Below, piece by piece: positions 1 through 7,830 of a DNA stretch of 64,000 nt; positions within the stretch are counted from its first letter, which is position 1, and every line of letters begins with the position of its first letter. The translations under genes were made by a program, and so were the position numbers. The notes under the pieces were generated by a model. The model was not told the origin of the DNA, ran no database searches, and saw only the letters and a program-made list of their open reading frames with translations. Origin of the DNA: UBA5066 sp048500275 (GTDB lineage: Bacteria > Acidobacteriota > Thermoanaerobaculia > UBA5066); assembly GCA_048500275.1 (NCBI GenBank), contig JASNYI010000001.1, positions 558,001-622,000 of the forward strand. The letters run 5' to 3'.

Positions 1-408
1 ATCGGGACGTTCAAGCCCGTGAAGGCCGAGCGCGTCGAGGAGCACCGTATGGACGCGGAACGCGGCGTCGTCCCCGAGGCGACCGCCGCCGCCGTGGGGC
101 GCGCGAGGGCGGAGGGGCGCAGGGTGGTGGCGGTCGGGACGACGAGCGTGCGGACGCTCGAGGCGTCCGCACGAGAGAACGGGGGACGCGTCGTTCCCGG
201 ACCCCTGGAGACGCGCCTCTTCCTCGTCCCGGGAGCGGAGTTCCACGTCGTCGACGCCCTCCTGACGAACTTCCATCTGCCACGCTCGACCCTCCTGATG
301 CTCGTCAGCGCGTTCGCAGGACGCGAGAGGGTCCTCGCGGCCTACCGCGAGGCGGTCTCCTCCGGATACCGCTTCTTCTCCTACGGTGACGCGATGCTCG
401 TCGCCTGA
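1..408 (+). CDS. queA: QueA, tRNA preQ1(34) S-adenosylmethionine ribosyltransferase-isomerase (C-terminal part)
   Basis: The frame is open from the first base and ends with TGA at 406-408, so this is the last 135 residues of a protein of about 340. QueA transfers and isomerises the ribosyl group of S-adenosylmethionine onto preQ1 at tRNA position 34, making epoxyqueuosine in the cytoplasm. Family-typical stretches are IGTFKPV near the start, VGTTSVRTLE, the conserved TNFHLPRSTLLMLVSAF and the closing YRFFSYGDAMLV. The 5' part and promoter lie outside the window. The next gene is on the opposite strand and converges on it. Confidence 0.93.
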   Translation: MGTFKPVKAERVEEHRMDAERGVVPEATAAAVGRARAEGRRVVAVGTTSVRTLEASARENGGRVVPGPLETRLFLVPGAEFHVVDALLTNFHLPRSTLLMLVSAFAGRERVLAAYREAVSSGYRFFSYGDAMLVA

Positions 409-461
409 GCCGGAACGGCAGGGAGCCGGCGCCGCCGCAACGGCCCGACGTGCCCCGCGAC

Positions 462-998
462 TCAGCGCGCCGGGAAAGCGGCCCGGATCGTCTCCGCCTC
501 GGCCTCGGACATGCCGGGCGCCCCCTTCCGGAGCATCCCGACGAAGTGGTCGAGCTCGTGCGCCTTCGCGGGGAAGCCGACGTTCGTGCCGGGACCGCCC
601 GTGCTCGATGTCGCGATCGCGCGGCGCGTCTTCCGGTCGAGGACCGCCGTGAACGGCAGCCCCGCCCCTTTCCCGGCCAGCGACGTCAGGAGGTCGTCGG
701 CGCCGGCGTTCTCGAGAGCCTTCTTCTCGCCCCGCTCGAGGACGGTCAGGCCGGCCTTCTCGTAGTGGCGGTCGAGGATCTCTTTCGCCGCCGGTGCCGA
801 GAGGACGGCGTCCAGCTTCCGGCACCAGCCGCACCAGGAAGCGTGGAAGACGACGAGGATGTTCTTCTTGCCGGCCTTGCCTGCCTTCGCGGCGGCGTCG
901 AGGACGGCAGCGGCCGTCGGGGGCGCGGCCGGTGCGGGCACGGAGGCGAGCAATCCGCAGCCGAGGACGAAGGCGAAAATGAGACGGCGGCTCGACAT
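462..998 (-). CDS. Exported thioredoxin-fold protein (CGWC)
   Basis: A 178-residue protein with a Sec signal peptide (residues 1-25, ending about APAAP) followed by one thioredoxin-like domain. The active-site motif is SWCGWCRKLD with cysteines at residues 56 and 59, as in thioredoxin_7/DsbD-gamma-like proteins rather than cytosolic thioredoxin (CGPC). It contains a cis-Pro region (GLPFTAVLD) near residue 133. A periplasmic thiol-disulfide role is likely from the fold; the partner is unknown. A second exported CGWC protein lies at 38916-39536. The ATG start gives a clean signal peptide. Confidence 0.8.
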   Translation of the reverse strand: MSSRRLIFAFVLGCGLLASVPAPAAPPTAAAVLDAAAKAGKAGKKNILVVFHASWCGWCRKLDAVLSAPAAKEILDRHYEKAGLTVLERGEKKALENAGADDLLTSLAGKGAGLPFTAVLDRKTRRAIATSSTGGPGTNVGFPAKAHELDHFVGMLRKGAPGMSEAEAETIRAAFPAR

Positions 999-1072
999 GA
1001 CGCGGGAGTTTACCCGGGCGTGCCGGGAGTCCGCAGACCCCGGAAGGGACTCCTCGCGGGCCGCCCCCCGCG

Positions 1073-1396
1073 TTACTCGCCGGCGAGGAGCTTCAGGACG
1101 CGGTCGGCTTCCGCCGCCGTCGCCGGTCTCCAGCCCGAGCCGAAACCGGCGCCGAGGAGCTTGCGGAGGTCCCTTACCTCCATCCCGACCACTGCGGCGC
1201 GAAGACGTGCCGCCTCGGTCGCGACCGTCCGGGCCTCGTCCTCGGCGGAGTCCCGGCGGAAGGCGCGCGCCGCGTCCGCCGCGTCGGCGTACTCGGTCTT
1301 CCAGTCCTCGTGCAGGTAGCCCTTGAAGGCCTCGCGCAGGGCCGGGTAGCGCCGGGGGTCGATCTCTGCAGGCGCCTTGTTCGTGGTTTCGGTCAT
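1073..1396 (-). CDS. CdiI_2-like immunity protein for the adjacent RNase A-like toxin
   Basis: A 107-residue cytoplasmic protein with no signal peptide. It matches what I know of the CdiI_2-type contact-dependent-inhibition immunity family: an N-terminal YPALREAFKGYLHEDW stretch (YLHEDW at residues 27-32), an acidic helical middle and a C-terminal helix. The ATG start at 1396 overlaps the stop codon of the upstream toxin by 4 bp (ATGA, 1393-1396), the usual toxin-then-immunity order. Its expected job is to bind and neutralise the toxin before export. Family assignment is from pattern memory; the coupling to an RNase A-like protein supports it strongly. Confidence 0.75.
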   Translation of the reverse strand: MTETTNKAPAEIDPRRYPALREAFKGYLHEDWKTEYADAADAARAFRRDSAEDEARTVATEAARLRAAVVGMEVRDLRKLLGAGFGSGWRPATAAEADRVLKLLAGE

Positions 1397-1878
1397 CGGG
1401 AAGCCTCCGGGTACGACGTCAGGACGTAGTAGATCTCCGATTCCTCGTTCCACTTGAGGACGACGAGGGCTCGCTTGCAGGGAACGGGCTCCTTCGCCCC
1501 TCGCCGGAGCGAGCGGCCGAGGACGCGTCCGGTCCCAGGCCACTCTATGACGAGGTTCGCGCGCGAGCCCGTCCGGGCGGCCCAGCCGTCGACGCGCTTG
1601 CGGCTCGCCTGGATCGCGGCGGCGACGGCCTCCTCCGCCGTGGCCCGGTCGGTGAAGGTCGAGGCCGCCGAGATCCCCTTCTCGCGCTTCAGCCGCTCGC
1701 GCAGCTGGGCGTCCGTGAGGCCGACGTGCCTCGAGAGAGTGTGCCCACCGCGCTTCTCGTCGCGTTCGAGGTCGCGGCGCTTCGCCGCCTCGGCGGAGGA
1801 GTGGGGAACGAGGCCCGCGGTGAGGGCGAGGAGGAGGAGGAGGGTCGGGCGGAGGAGTGCGCGGAGGCGGACGAACAC
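1393..1878 (-). CDS. Sec-exported RNase A-like toxin (CdiA-CT-type RNase A domain)
   Basis: A stand-alone toxin of 161 residues: signal peptide (hydrophobic core PTLLLLLALTAG, cleavage about SSAEA) followed directly by a bacterial RNase A-like domain of the type found at CdiA C-termini. Family hallmarks are GGHTLSRHVGLTDAQL, STFTDRATAEEAV and the closing YYVLTSYP. Counting from this start, H51, R62, T154 and Y156 have the same spacings (+11 between His and Arg, T-x-Y at the end) as the catalytic His, Arg, Thr and Tyr I recall for the Yersinia kristensenii CdiA toxin. I chose the GTG at 1878 because it puts the signal peptide at the N-terminus; a longer GTG start at 1947 is possible. There is no CdiA filament or pretoxin region. 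Confidence 0.78.
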   Translation of the reverse strand: MFVRLRALLRPTLLLLLALTAGLVPHSSAEAAKRRDLERDEKRGGHTLSRHVGLTDAQLRERLKREKGISAASTFTDRATAEEAVAAAIQASRKRVDGWAARTGSRANLVIEWPGTGRVLGRSLRRGAKEPVPCKRALVVLKWNEESEIYYVLTSYPEASR

Positions 1879-1992
1879 GAGGCGGAGGTTAGCCGAAGCC
1901 CGGGCTTCGCGCGCGGCCCGCCTGTTCGGGACGTCGAGGACTCGCACTCCGTCGGCCGGGTCCGCCCGACGAATCCCTCGCGGCGACCGGCC

Positions 1993-4485
1993 TCAGCGTC
2001 CCGGCCCCAGCTCCACGGACCTCTGGACCAGAGGCGGTCCGTCGAGGCCGCGGATCTCGAACCGCAGGAGCTCTCCCTCCACCGTTCCGGCCCAGAGCGT
2101 GCCGTCCGGCAGGAGCGTCGCGGTCTGGAGACCCGCTCCGGTCTGCCGGCCCGACCAGACACGGTACGAGAGAGTCCGCCGGCCGGAGGCGTCGGGGAGG
2201 AGGGCGGAAAAGGCGTAGCGCGAGACGCCGTCGAGGCCGACGGCGAGGACCTCGTCCTTCCCCGGCACCGGCACGACCCACATCGCGTCGAGACCCGCCG
2301 CGTCGAGAGGAACGAAGGCCCCGGAAGCGAGGTCGTAGACGTGTAGGCCCGCCGGGTAGATCCCGGCCGCGACGACGAGGCCGAGGCGCGGGACGGGCGC
2401 CAGGCGGTAGACGGCGCGCGAGGGGACGGGATGCTCCCTCACGCTCCAGCGCCCCTCCCGCGAAGTCAGCTCGAGGAGGCTCGAGCCCCAGGTTCCCGCG
2501 AGGATCCGCCGGACCCCGGGAGCGGCCCAGACCGCGTGGAACGACGCCGGCCGGCCGAGGAGCGCCTGGACGTCGACCTTCTCGAGAAGGTCGAGAGAAG
2601 GCCAACCCCACCGGCGGATCGTCCCGTCCGACGACGACGTGACGAGCTCGCGGCCCTTCTCCCCTTCCACGAGCGCGAGGTCGTTCACGAGGAAGTCGTG
2701 CGCCTTCGTCCGGAGCATCAGCTCCGGCCCGGGGAGGCGCCAGAGGGCGACCGTCTTGTCGTCGGAGGACGACGCGAGGAGGTCGCCGTCTCTCGCGAGC
2801 GAGGGGATTCCGTCCGTGTGCGCCTCGGCGTGCCGCACCGCGAGGGTCCGGGTGTCGAGGACCCAGAGGTGCCCGTCCCGCCCTCCCGCGAAGACGGTCG
2901 TCCCGCCTGCGTCGTGCTCGGCCGCCCAGAGGGCGCGCCCGCCGGCAGGGACTCGCGCCGACGGCGGGAACCCCGAGTAGGTGACGAACGCGAGGCGCTG
3001 CCTGCGCGGAACCAGAGCGAGGAGGAAGTCGGAGTCGAGGAAGAGGCTCCCGCCGGGAGAGACCGAGGGGAGGACGGTGCCGGGATCCGTGCCGACGCGC
3101 CACGCCGTGACCCCTTCGAGGCCCGAGGCGAGGAGCGTCGGCCCGTCGGAGACCCAGGCGAGGCCGTACGTCCAGCCGCGCCGCGGGAGGAGCCGGGGAC
3201 CGGGCGGCCCGGTGGTCGAGAAGACGGCGACCGTGTCGAACGGCCCGCCGACGGCGACGTCCCCACGCGCGTCGTCGACGGCGACCGCGAGGACCTGCCG
3301 CTCGGCGAAGGGTGCCTCGACGACCTGGACGCCGTCGGGAAGCGACCACGCGCGGACCGGCAGCCCCGTCCCCTGCGCCAGCGCGGCGAGTCGCTCGCCG
3401 ACGTCGGCAACCTCGCCGGGGACGTAGGGAACGCGCGCCCGGAGACGCCGGACCCATCCGCCTTCCGCCCGTTCGAAGAGGTGCCACTCCTCGTCGCCGC
3501 GGAGCCCGAGGAAGCGGCCCGAGCGGGAGACCGAGACGCGTCCCTCGACCGGCGCCGGAGCGTCCGCCGGAAGCGGGCCGAGGTCGGCCTCCTCCTGCTT
3601 GATGGGGTGGCGGGCCCGGACCCGGCCGTCGCGGACGACGAGGAGCCTCCCCCCTCCGAGGGGCGCAGCCGCCACCTCGCCCGGAGCGAGCGGCACGCGC
3701 GACGCCGCGAGCGCGCCGTCCGCCGGGAGAAGGTAGAAGGCCGACGGAGCCGAGAGGACGACGGTGTCGTCGAGGATGCCGAGGACCCGGTGAGCGTCGG
3801 GAGGAACGGCCACCTCCCGCTCGAGGGAGAGGAGCGGCGGAGCCTCAGAGACCCCGGGCGTCTCCCGGCCCCCCGTCGCAGGGCTCCGAAGGAGGATCAG
3901 AGAGACGGCCGCGGCGACGAGGGCGAGCGCCGCGGCGGCCCCGACGAACGCCGGGGCCGGCCGCGACCGCCGCGGCCGGCCTGACGCCGTGTCCGTCGGC
4001 TCCGGGCAGGCGCAGTCCTTCGCCCGCACCTCTCCGCCCGAATCGGGCGACGGCGCCGGCGCCGGGAGGGAGCCCGGCTCGGCAGGGCCCGCGTCGACGG
4101 GCTCCTGCTGCGAGACCGGCCGGGTCGTGGAAGGTTCGGCCCCGCTCCCGCCAACCGTCCCTTCCGGGAGGTTGAATCGGTACCCCACCCTCGGGACGGT
4201 CTCCACCCAGGGTGAGGCCTCCGTTTCCCCGAGGGCCTTGCGGATGAGAAAGACGGCCTGCGTCAGGGAGGCGTCCGTCACAACCGTCCCGGGCCACACC
4301 GCGTCGAGGATCTCCTCCCTCGAGACGGCCCTTCCCGCGTTCCGAACCAGGTGCAGGAGAACCTCGAACGCCTTGGGCGTCAGCGAAAGGGGGATTCCGT
4401 CCCTCAGGAGGAGGCGTGCCCGAGCATCGAGACGAAACCCGGCGAACTCCCACAACTCCCTGGCTTCAGGTGACTTGGCCGACAT
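1993..4485 (-). CDS. Membrane-anchored winged-helix one-component regulator with beta-propeller sensor (CadC/ToxR-like)
   Basis: About 830 residues. Residues 12-105 form an OmpR/PhoB-type winged-helix DNA-binding domain (WEFAGFRLDARARLLLRDG, LTPKAFEVLLHLVRNAGRAVSREEILDAVW, ETVPRVGYRF). A Pro-rich linker follows, then one transmembrane helix at about 178-200. The large C-terminal part consists of WD40/TolB-like beta-propeller repeats (LLASSSDDKTVALWRLPG, ELVTSSSDGTIRRWGWP) predicted to lie outside the membrane. This is the CadC/ToxR layout and is common in Acidobacteriota. It is divergent from the secreted pair starting at 4571, a plausible target. The ATG at 4485 directly abuts a perfect 16-bp palindrome. 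Longer in-frame starts upstream exist but lack a domain reason. Confidence 0.85.
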   Translation of the reverse strand: MSAKSPEARELWEFAGFRLDARARLLLRDGIPLSLTPKAFEVLLHLVRNAGRAVSREEILDAVWPGTVVTDASLTQAVFLIRKALGETEASPWVETVPRVGYRFNLPEGTVGGSGAEPSTTRPVSQQEPVDAGPAEPGSLPAPAPSPDSGGEVRAKDCACPEPTDTASGRPRRSRPAPAFVGAAAALALVAAAVSLILLRSPATGGRETPGVSEAPPLLSLEREVAVPPDAHRVLGILDDTVVLSAPSAFYLLPADGALAASRVPLAPGEVAAAPLGGGRLLVVRDGRVRARHPIKQEEADLGPLPADAPAPVEGRVSVSRSGRFLGLRGDEEWHLFERAEGGWVRRLRARVPYVPGEVADVGERLAALAQGTGLPVRAWSLPDGVQVVEAPFAERQVLAVAVDDARGDVAVGGPFDTVAVFSTTGPPGPRLLPRRGWTYGLAWVSDGPTLLASGLEGVTAWRVGTDPGTVLPSVSPGGSLFLDSDFLLALVPRRQRLAFVTYSGFPPSARVPAGGRALWAAEHDAGGTTVFAGGRDGHLWVLDTRTLAVRHAEAHTDGIPSLARDGDLLASSSDDKTVALWRLPGPELMLRTKAHDFLVNDLALVEGEKGRELVTSSSDGTIRRWGWPSLDLLEKVDVQALLGRPASFHAVWAAPGVRRILAGTWGSSLLELTSREGRWSVREHPVPSRAVYRLAPVPRLGLVVAAGIYPAGLHVYDLASGAFVPLDAAGLDAMWVVPVPGKDEVLAVGLDGVSRYAFSALLPDASGRRTLSYRVWSGRQTGAGLQTATLLPDGTLWAGTVEGELLRFEIRGLDGPPLVQRSVELGPGR

Positions 4486-4500
4486 CACAGGATCCTGTGA
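4485..4500. promoter_or_regulatory. Perfect 16-bp palindrome at the start of the winged-helix regulator
   Basis: The sequence TCACAGGATCCTGTGA is its own reverse complement and ends on the first base of the regulator's ATG. On the regulator mRNA its AGGA is the only good Shine-Dalgarno match, 7 nt before the start, so folding (6-bp stem, GATC loop) would hide the ribosome site. It could be a protein operator for autoregulation, an RNA hairpin, or both. Confidence 0.5.
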
Positions 4501-4570
4501 GGCAATCGTAGCCGAAAAATGAGACGGCCTTGAGGAACTCGGCCCGAAGCGAGCCGTAGCTTGGGGCGCC

Positions 4571-5842
4571 ATGAGACAGAACCTCAAGACCCTGCCGACC
4601 CTCCTCGGCTCGGCCCTCACGGGAGCGGCTCTCCTCTTCGCTCTTCCGTCGGCCGCAGCCAACATTCTCCACAACGGGTCCTTCGAGACCGGGCTCGGCG
4701 GCTGGGCGGCGACGTCTCCCGTCGAGTGGGCCGCGGAGGGGGCTGCCGGGCCCGGCTCCGGGTCTGCCCGTCTCCGCGGGAATCCCGGGATCGTCGGCGC
4801 GCTGTCGCTCTCCCAGTGTGCGGCCGTGTCGCCCGGCGCCGCCTACGACCTCGGGGCGACGACGCTCCTCCCCTACTCCTCGGAGGCGGAGGGGGGCGTG
4901 TCTCTCCGCGTCGTCTGGCACTCCTGGCCCGCGTGCGAGGGGGCGACCCTCGGCCTCTCCCCCGCTCTCGACTTTCCTCATGTGGCCCCGGCCGCCTGGA
5001 CCCGCCGGAGTCTCGAACGGCTCCGCGCGCCGTCCGGTGCCGCGAGCGCTTCCGTCCAGGTCGTCCCCTGGGCCTCCGGCTCGGAACCGGGCTTTACCGC
5101 GTTCGTCGACGACGTGGAGCTCACCCCGTCGCAGAGGTTCGTCACGCTGACGGTCCCGACCGCGGCTTCCGTGGACGGGGCGGGCGGGGAGCGCTTCCAG
5201 ACGACCCTCGTCGTCACGAATCCCGCTCTCTACACCCGGCGCGTGGACCTCGCCCTTCGCTGCACGCTCGGCCAGCCGTGCGGGACCTCCGCCGTGAGCC
5301 TCAACTTCGCGCCTGGCGAGACGCGCGTCTTCGCCGACGCCCTGCTCGACGTCTTCGGCAAACGAAACGGGGCCGGCGCGATCGAGCTGACCTACGAGGC
5401 GACCCCCGGCCCGATCGTCGCGTCCGCGCGGGCGGCGACGGTCCACGCCGAGAGGCCCGGGAACGGGATGGCCCTGCCGGTCCTCCCGAAGTCGTCCGCG
5501 AGGAGCGCCGCGACGTTCGCCGGCCTCGCGGACGGGCGCGCCGGAGCGGGCGGAACGCGCGTGAACGCCGGCGTCTACAACCCGCAACCGGCGACCGTCT
5601 TCGTCGGCTTCAACGTCCACGACGGAGACGGCGAGCTCCGGAACTCGGTCCTGCGGTGGGTCGCCGGAGGCGAGTGGGTCCAGATCAACGACCTCTACGC
5701 GACGGCCGGCGTGGAACCGGCCGGCCCGGGTTCCTTCGTGACGTTCCATGCCGAGGCCGCGGTCTTCCCCTTCCTCATCTCCATCGACAACCGCTCGGGC
5801 GACCCGACGTTCCTCGAGCCCAGGGAGAGCTTCCAGCCATGA
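4571..5842 (+). CDS. Secreted protein: CBM-like N-terminal domain plus beta-rich C-terminal module
   Basis: A 423-residue protein with a Sec signal peptide (cleavage about SAAA-N, residue 30). The mature part opens with NILHNGSFETGLGGW, the start typical of CBM4/9-like jelly-roll domains, with strands to about residue 190. The C-terminal half begins about LTVPTAASVDGAGGERFQTTLVVTN and carries RVNAGVYNP, VQINDLY and FISIDNRSGDPTF. It shares this whole plan with the next gene (tandem paralog) and the C-terminal module in looser form with 39672-41432. Its stop overlaps the next start by 4 bp. It is probably exported and surface or periplasmic; the ligand is unknown. Confidence 0.75.
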   Translation: MRQNLKTLPTLLGSALTGAALLFALPSAAANILHNGSFETGLGGWAATSPVEWAAEGAAGPGSGSARLRGNPGIVGALSLSQCAAVSPGAAYDLGATTLLPYSSEAEGGVSLRVVWHSWPACEGATLGLSPALDFPHVAPAAWTRRSLERLRAPSGAASASVQVVPWASGSEPGFTAFVDDVELTPSQRFVTLTVPTAASVDGAGGERFQTTLVVTNPALYTRRVDLALRCTLGQPCGTSAVSLNFAPGETRVFADALLDVFGKRNGAGAIELTYEATPGPIVASARAATVHAERPGNGMALPVLPKSSARSAATFAGLADGRAGAGGTRVNAGVYNPQPATVFVGFNVHDGDGELRNSVLRWVAGGEWVQINDLYATAGVEPAGPGSFVTFHAEAAVFPFLISIDNRSGDPTFLEPRESFQP

Positions 5843-7092
5843 GACCTCTCGCACCGATCCCGACGATCCTCACCGGCCTTCTCGCCGCCGCCCTGCTCGC
5901 GCCGACCGCCTGGAGCGAGAACCTCGTCGTCAACGGTGACTTCCGCGAGGGACTCTCCTCGTGGTCGCGCCTCGACCTCGTCTCCTTCAGCGCCGGCGGG
6001 GCCGCGAGCCCGGGCGCGGCCCGCATCACGCTCCCGAATCGCCCGGAGGGGGGTGACGCGATGCTCCAGTGCGTCGCGGTCGAGGGCTACCGGCTCTACG
6101 ACCTCGGGGCCTCCGTCCGCCTCCCCGAGTGGCCCGGGCACTCCGGGGGCGTCTCGGTCCGCCTCCGGTGGCACGCCGCTCCGGAATGCCAGGGCCCGTC
6201 GCTCCGCGGCGCCCCGTCGCTCGACTTCTCCTACACCGAGCCCGCCGGGTGGCAGGTCAAGGAGCGGCGCCGGATCCCGGCTCCCGAGAGTGCCGTCAGC
6301 GCGCTCGTCGTCGTGGTCGCCCGGGCCGCGGGAGAGGACCCCTACCCGATCTTCCTCGACGACGTCTTCCTGCGGCGCTCCGTCGAGGGGGAGGACGTCT
6401 TCCTCCCGACGGCGGCCTCCGTGCGCGGCGCGAAGGGCGAGCGTTTCGAGACCGACCTCTGGGTCCACAACCCCACACCGGCGGAGCGGAGGTTCGCCGT
6501 GAGCCTCTGGCGCGACGGCCGCCCGACGACGCCCTTCGTCCTCCTCGTCGGCGCGGAGCAGACCCGCCACTTCCCCGACGTCCTCTCGTCGGCCCTCGGT
6601 CAGCGCGACACCGCCGGAGCGATCCAGGTCTCGTACGACCCGCGCGAGGGCCCCATGCTCTTCTCCGCGCGCGTCGTGACGGTGAACGCCGAGAGCCCGG
6701 GGAACGGCTCTTCCGTCCCCGTCCTGCGCCGGGACGAGGCCCGGACGAGCGCCCTCTTCCACGGTATCTCGGGCGCCCGGCACGACCTCGCGGGCGCCTT
6801 CCGGGTCAACGCGGGCGCCTTCAACCCGCACGACGCTCCCGTCGAGGCCACCTTCTGGCTCACCGACGGCGACGGCACCGAGCTCGGTTCGTTCACCCGC
6901 ACCCTCGCGCCCGGCGCCTGGCTCCAGGTAAACGACGTCTTCCGGGAAGTGGGGGCCGCGGGGGTCGCCACGGAAGGGGCGCGGCTCGCCTTCCACGCCC
7001 GGCTCCCCGTCTTCCCCTTCGTCGTCGCGGTCGACGATCGCTCCGGCGACGGCACCTTCATCGCGGCCCGCGACGTTCCCCTGATCCCCTGA
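5839..7092 (+). CDS. Secreted paralog of the preceding protein
   Basis: A 417-residue protein that starts at the ATG in the ATGA overlap with the upstream gene (5839-5842), so the two are translationally coupled. Signal peptide 1-26 (TAWSE), then NLVVNGDFREGLSSWS (CBM4/9-like opening) and a C-terminal module with VFLPTAASVRGAKGERFETDLWVHNP, PGNGSSVPVL, RVNAGAFNPHD, LQVNDVF and AVDDRSGDGTF. These line up one by one with the previous protein, showing an ancient tandem duplication with considerable divergence. Exported; function unknown. Both may be controlled by the divergent membrane regulator. Confidence 0.75.
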   Translation: MRPLAPIPTILTGLLAAALLAPTAWSENLVVNGDFREGLSSWSRLDLVSFSAGGAASPGAARITLPNRPEGGDAMLQCVAVEGYRLYDLGASVRLPEWPGHSGGVSVRLRWHAAPECQGPSLRGAPSLDFSYTEPAGWQVKERRRIPAPESAVSALVVVVARAAGEDPYPIFLDDVFLRRSVEGEDVFLPTAASVRGAKGERFETDLWVHNPTPAERRFAVSLWRDGRPTTPFVLLVGAEQTRHFPDVLSSALGQRDTAGAIQVSYDPREGPMLFSARVVTVNAESPGNGSSVPVLRRDEARTSALFHGISGARHDLAGAFRVNAGAFNPHDAPVEATFWLTDGDGTELGSFTRTLAPGAWLQVNDVFREVGAAGVATEGARLAFHARLPVFPFVVAVDDRSGDGTFIAARDVPLIP

Positions 7093-7100
7093 CCTCCTCC

Positions 7101-7132
7101 GGCCGGCCGGGAGTCCGACCCTCCCGCCGGCC
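7101..7132. terminator. GC-rich hairpin between convergent genes
   Basis: An inverted repeat (GGCCGGCCGGGAG paired with CTCCCGCCGGCC, one bulged base, about 7-nt loop) fills the 48-bp gap between the secreted pair and the convergent small membrane gene. No T run follows on either strand, so factor-independent termination is uncertain. Confidence 0.4.
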
Positions 7133-7140
7133 GCGTCCCC

Positions 7141-7473
7141 TCAGTGCGTGGCGCGGTCGGCGACGACGCCGGCCACGAGGAGCCCGAGGCCGCACGCGTC
7201 GAGGATCGAGAAGACGACGCCCGCGATCGCGAAGACCGCGGCGATCCCGCCCGGACTCTCGACGAGCCTCGGGGCGAGCGTGTACAGGAACGCCCCGCCG
7301 AGACCCGACAGGAGGAAGACGGCGAGGCCCGCTGCCGCGAGGTTCGAGGCCTTCGGGTGGCTCGCCTTCCTGCCGAGGACGACGACGAGGCCGACGACGA
7401 CGACGACGAGCACCGGCAGCTGGCGCGCGACCGAAGAGAGGAACGACAGGAGGGACGCCCCGCTTCCGTACAT
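7141..7473 (-). CDS. Small hydrophobic membrane protein, unknown function
   Basis: A 110-residue protein (start MYGSGASLLSFLSSVARQL) with three clear hydrophobic helices: about 20-33 (PVLVVVVVGLVVVLG), 45-67 (LAAAGLAVFLLSGLGGAFLYTLA) and 76-105 (GGIAAVFAIAGVVFSILDACGLGLLVAGVVA). I do not recognise the family. A much longer in-frame extension upstream is rejected because it is composed of unrelated basic sequence. It stands alone, convergent with the secreted pair and divergent from the next small gene. Confidence 0.6.
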   Translation of the reverse strand: MYGSGASLLSFLSSVARQLPVLVVVVVGLVVVLGRKASHPKASNLAAAGLAVFLLSGLGGAFLYTLAPRLVESPGGIAAVFAIAGVVFSILDACGLGLLVAGVVADRATH

Positions 7474-7536
7474 GCCGCGAACGGTAGCAGAGGGGCGCGG
7501 CCGTCCGCGACCCGGGCCGCGCCGGGCGACTCCGGG

Positions 7537-7565
7537 TTGACAGACCCGCCGTCCCGGCCGATCTT
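7537..7565 (+). promoter_or_regulatory. Weak candidate promoter for the 7583 gene
   Basis: A perfect TTGACA at 7537-7542 is followed after 17 bp by GATCTT at 7560-7565, a poor -10 match. The placement, about 18 bp before the ATG, suits a short leader. Suggestive only. Confidence 0.22.
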
Positions 7566-7582
7566 CGTCCGCGGGACCGCAG

Positions 7583-7828
7583 ATGACCGACGCCTCCTCC
7601 CGCGCCCCGGACCGCCTCCTCGAGATCCTCGCGGAGAAGATCGCTTCCGCGACGGGCGTCGACGCCGGGTTCGCGCGCGAGCTCGCCCCCTCGGCCCTCG
7701 CCTCGACGTCCCTGGACGCGGAGGAGCCGATCGCGCTCCTCGACGCCGCCGGCCGCGAGGTGGCCCGCATCCCGTTCGCCCTCGTCGAGGAGGCCTTCGA
7801 CGACCTCGACGACGAGCTGGAGGCCTAG
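7583..7828 (+). CDS. Small acidic hypothetical protein
   Basis: An 81-residue protein, strongly acidic at its end (EEAFDDLDDELEA), predicted mostly helical, with no signal peptide or membrane helix. I do not recognise it. It is plausible as a gene because of its own ATG, coding-type third-position GC and lack of a better frame; 23 bp after its stop the large inverted repeat begins. Function unknown. Confidence 0.5.
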   Translation: MTDASSRAPDRLLEILAEKIASATGVDAGFARELAPSALASTSLDAEEPIALLDAAGREVARIPFALVEEAFDDLDDELEA

Positions 7829-7830
7829 AC

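Noticed and set aside
1393..1947. Longer toxin start at GTG 1947
   Set aside because: It would put 23 Arg-rich residues before the signal peptide. The GTG at 1878 places the hydrophobic core at the right distance, though neither start has a convincing Shine-Dalgarno.
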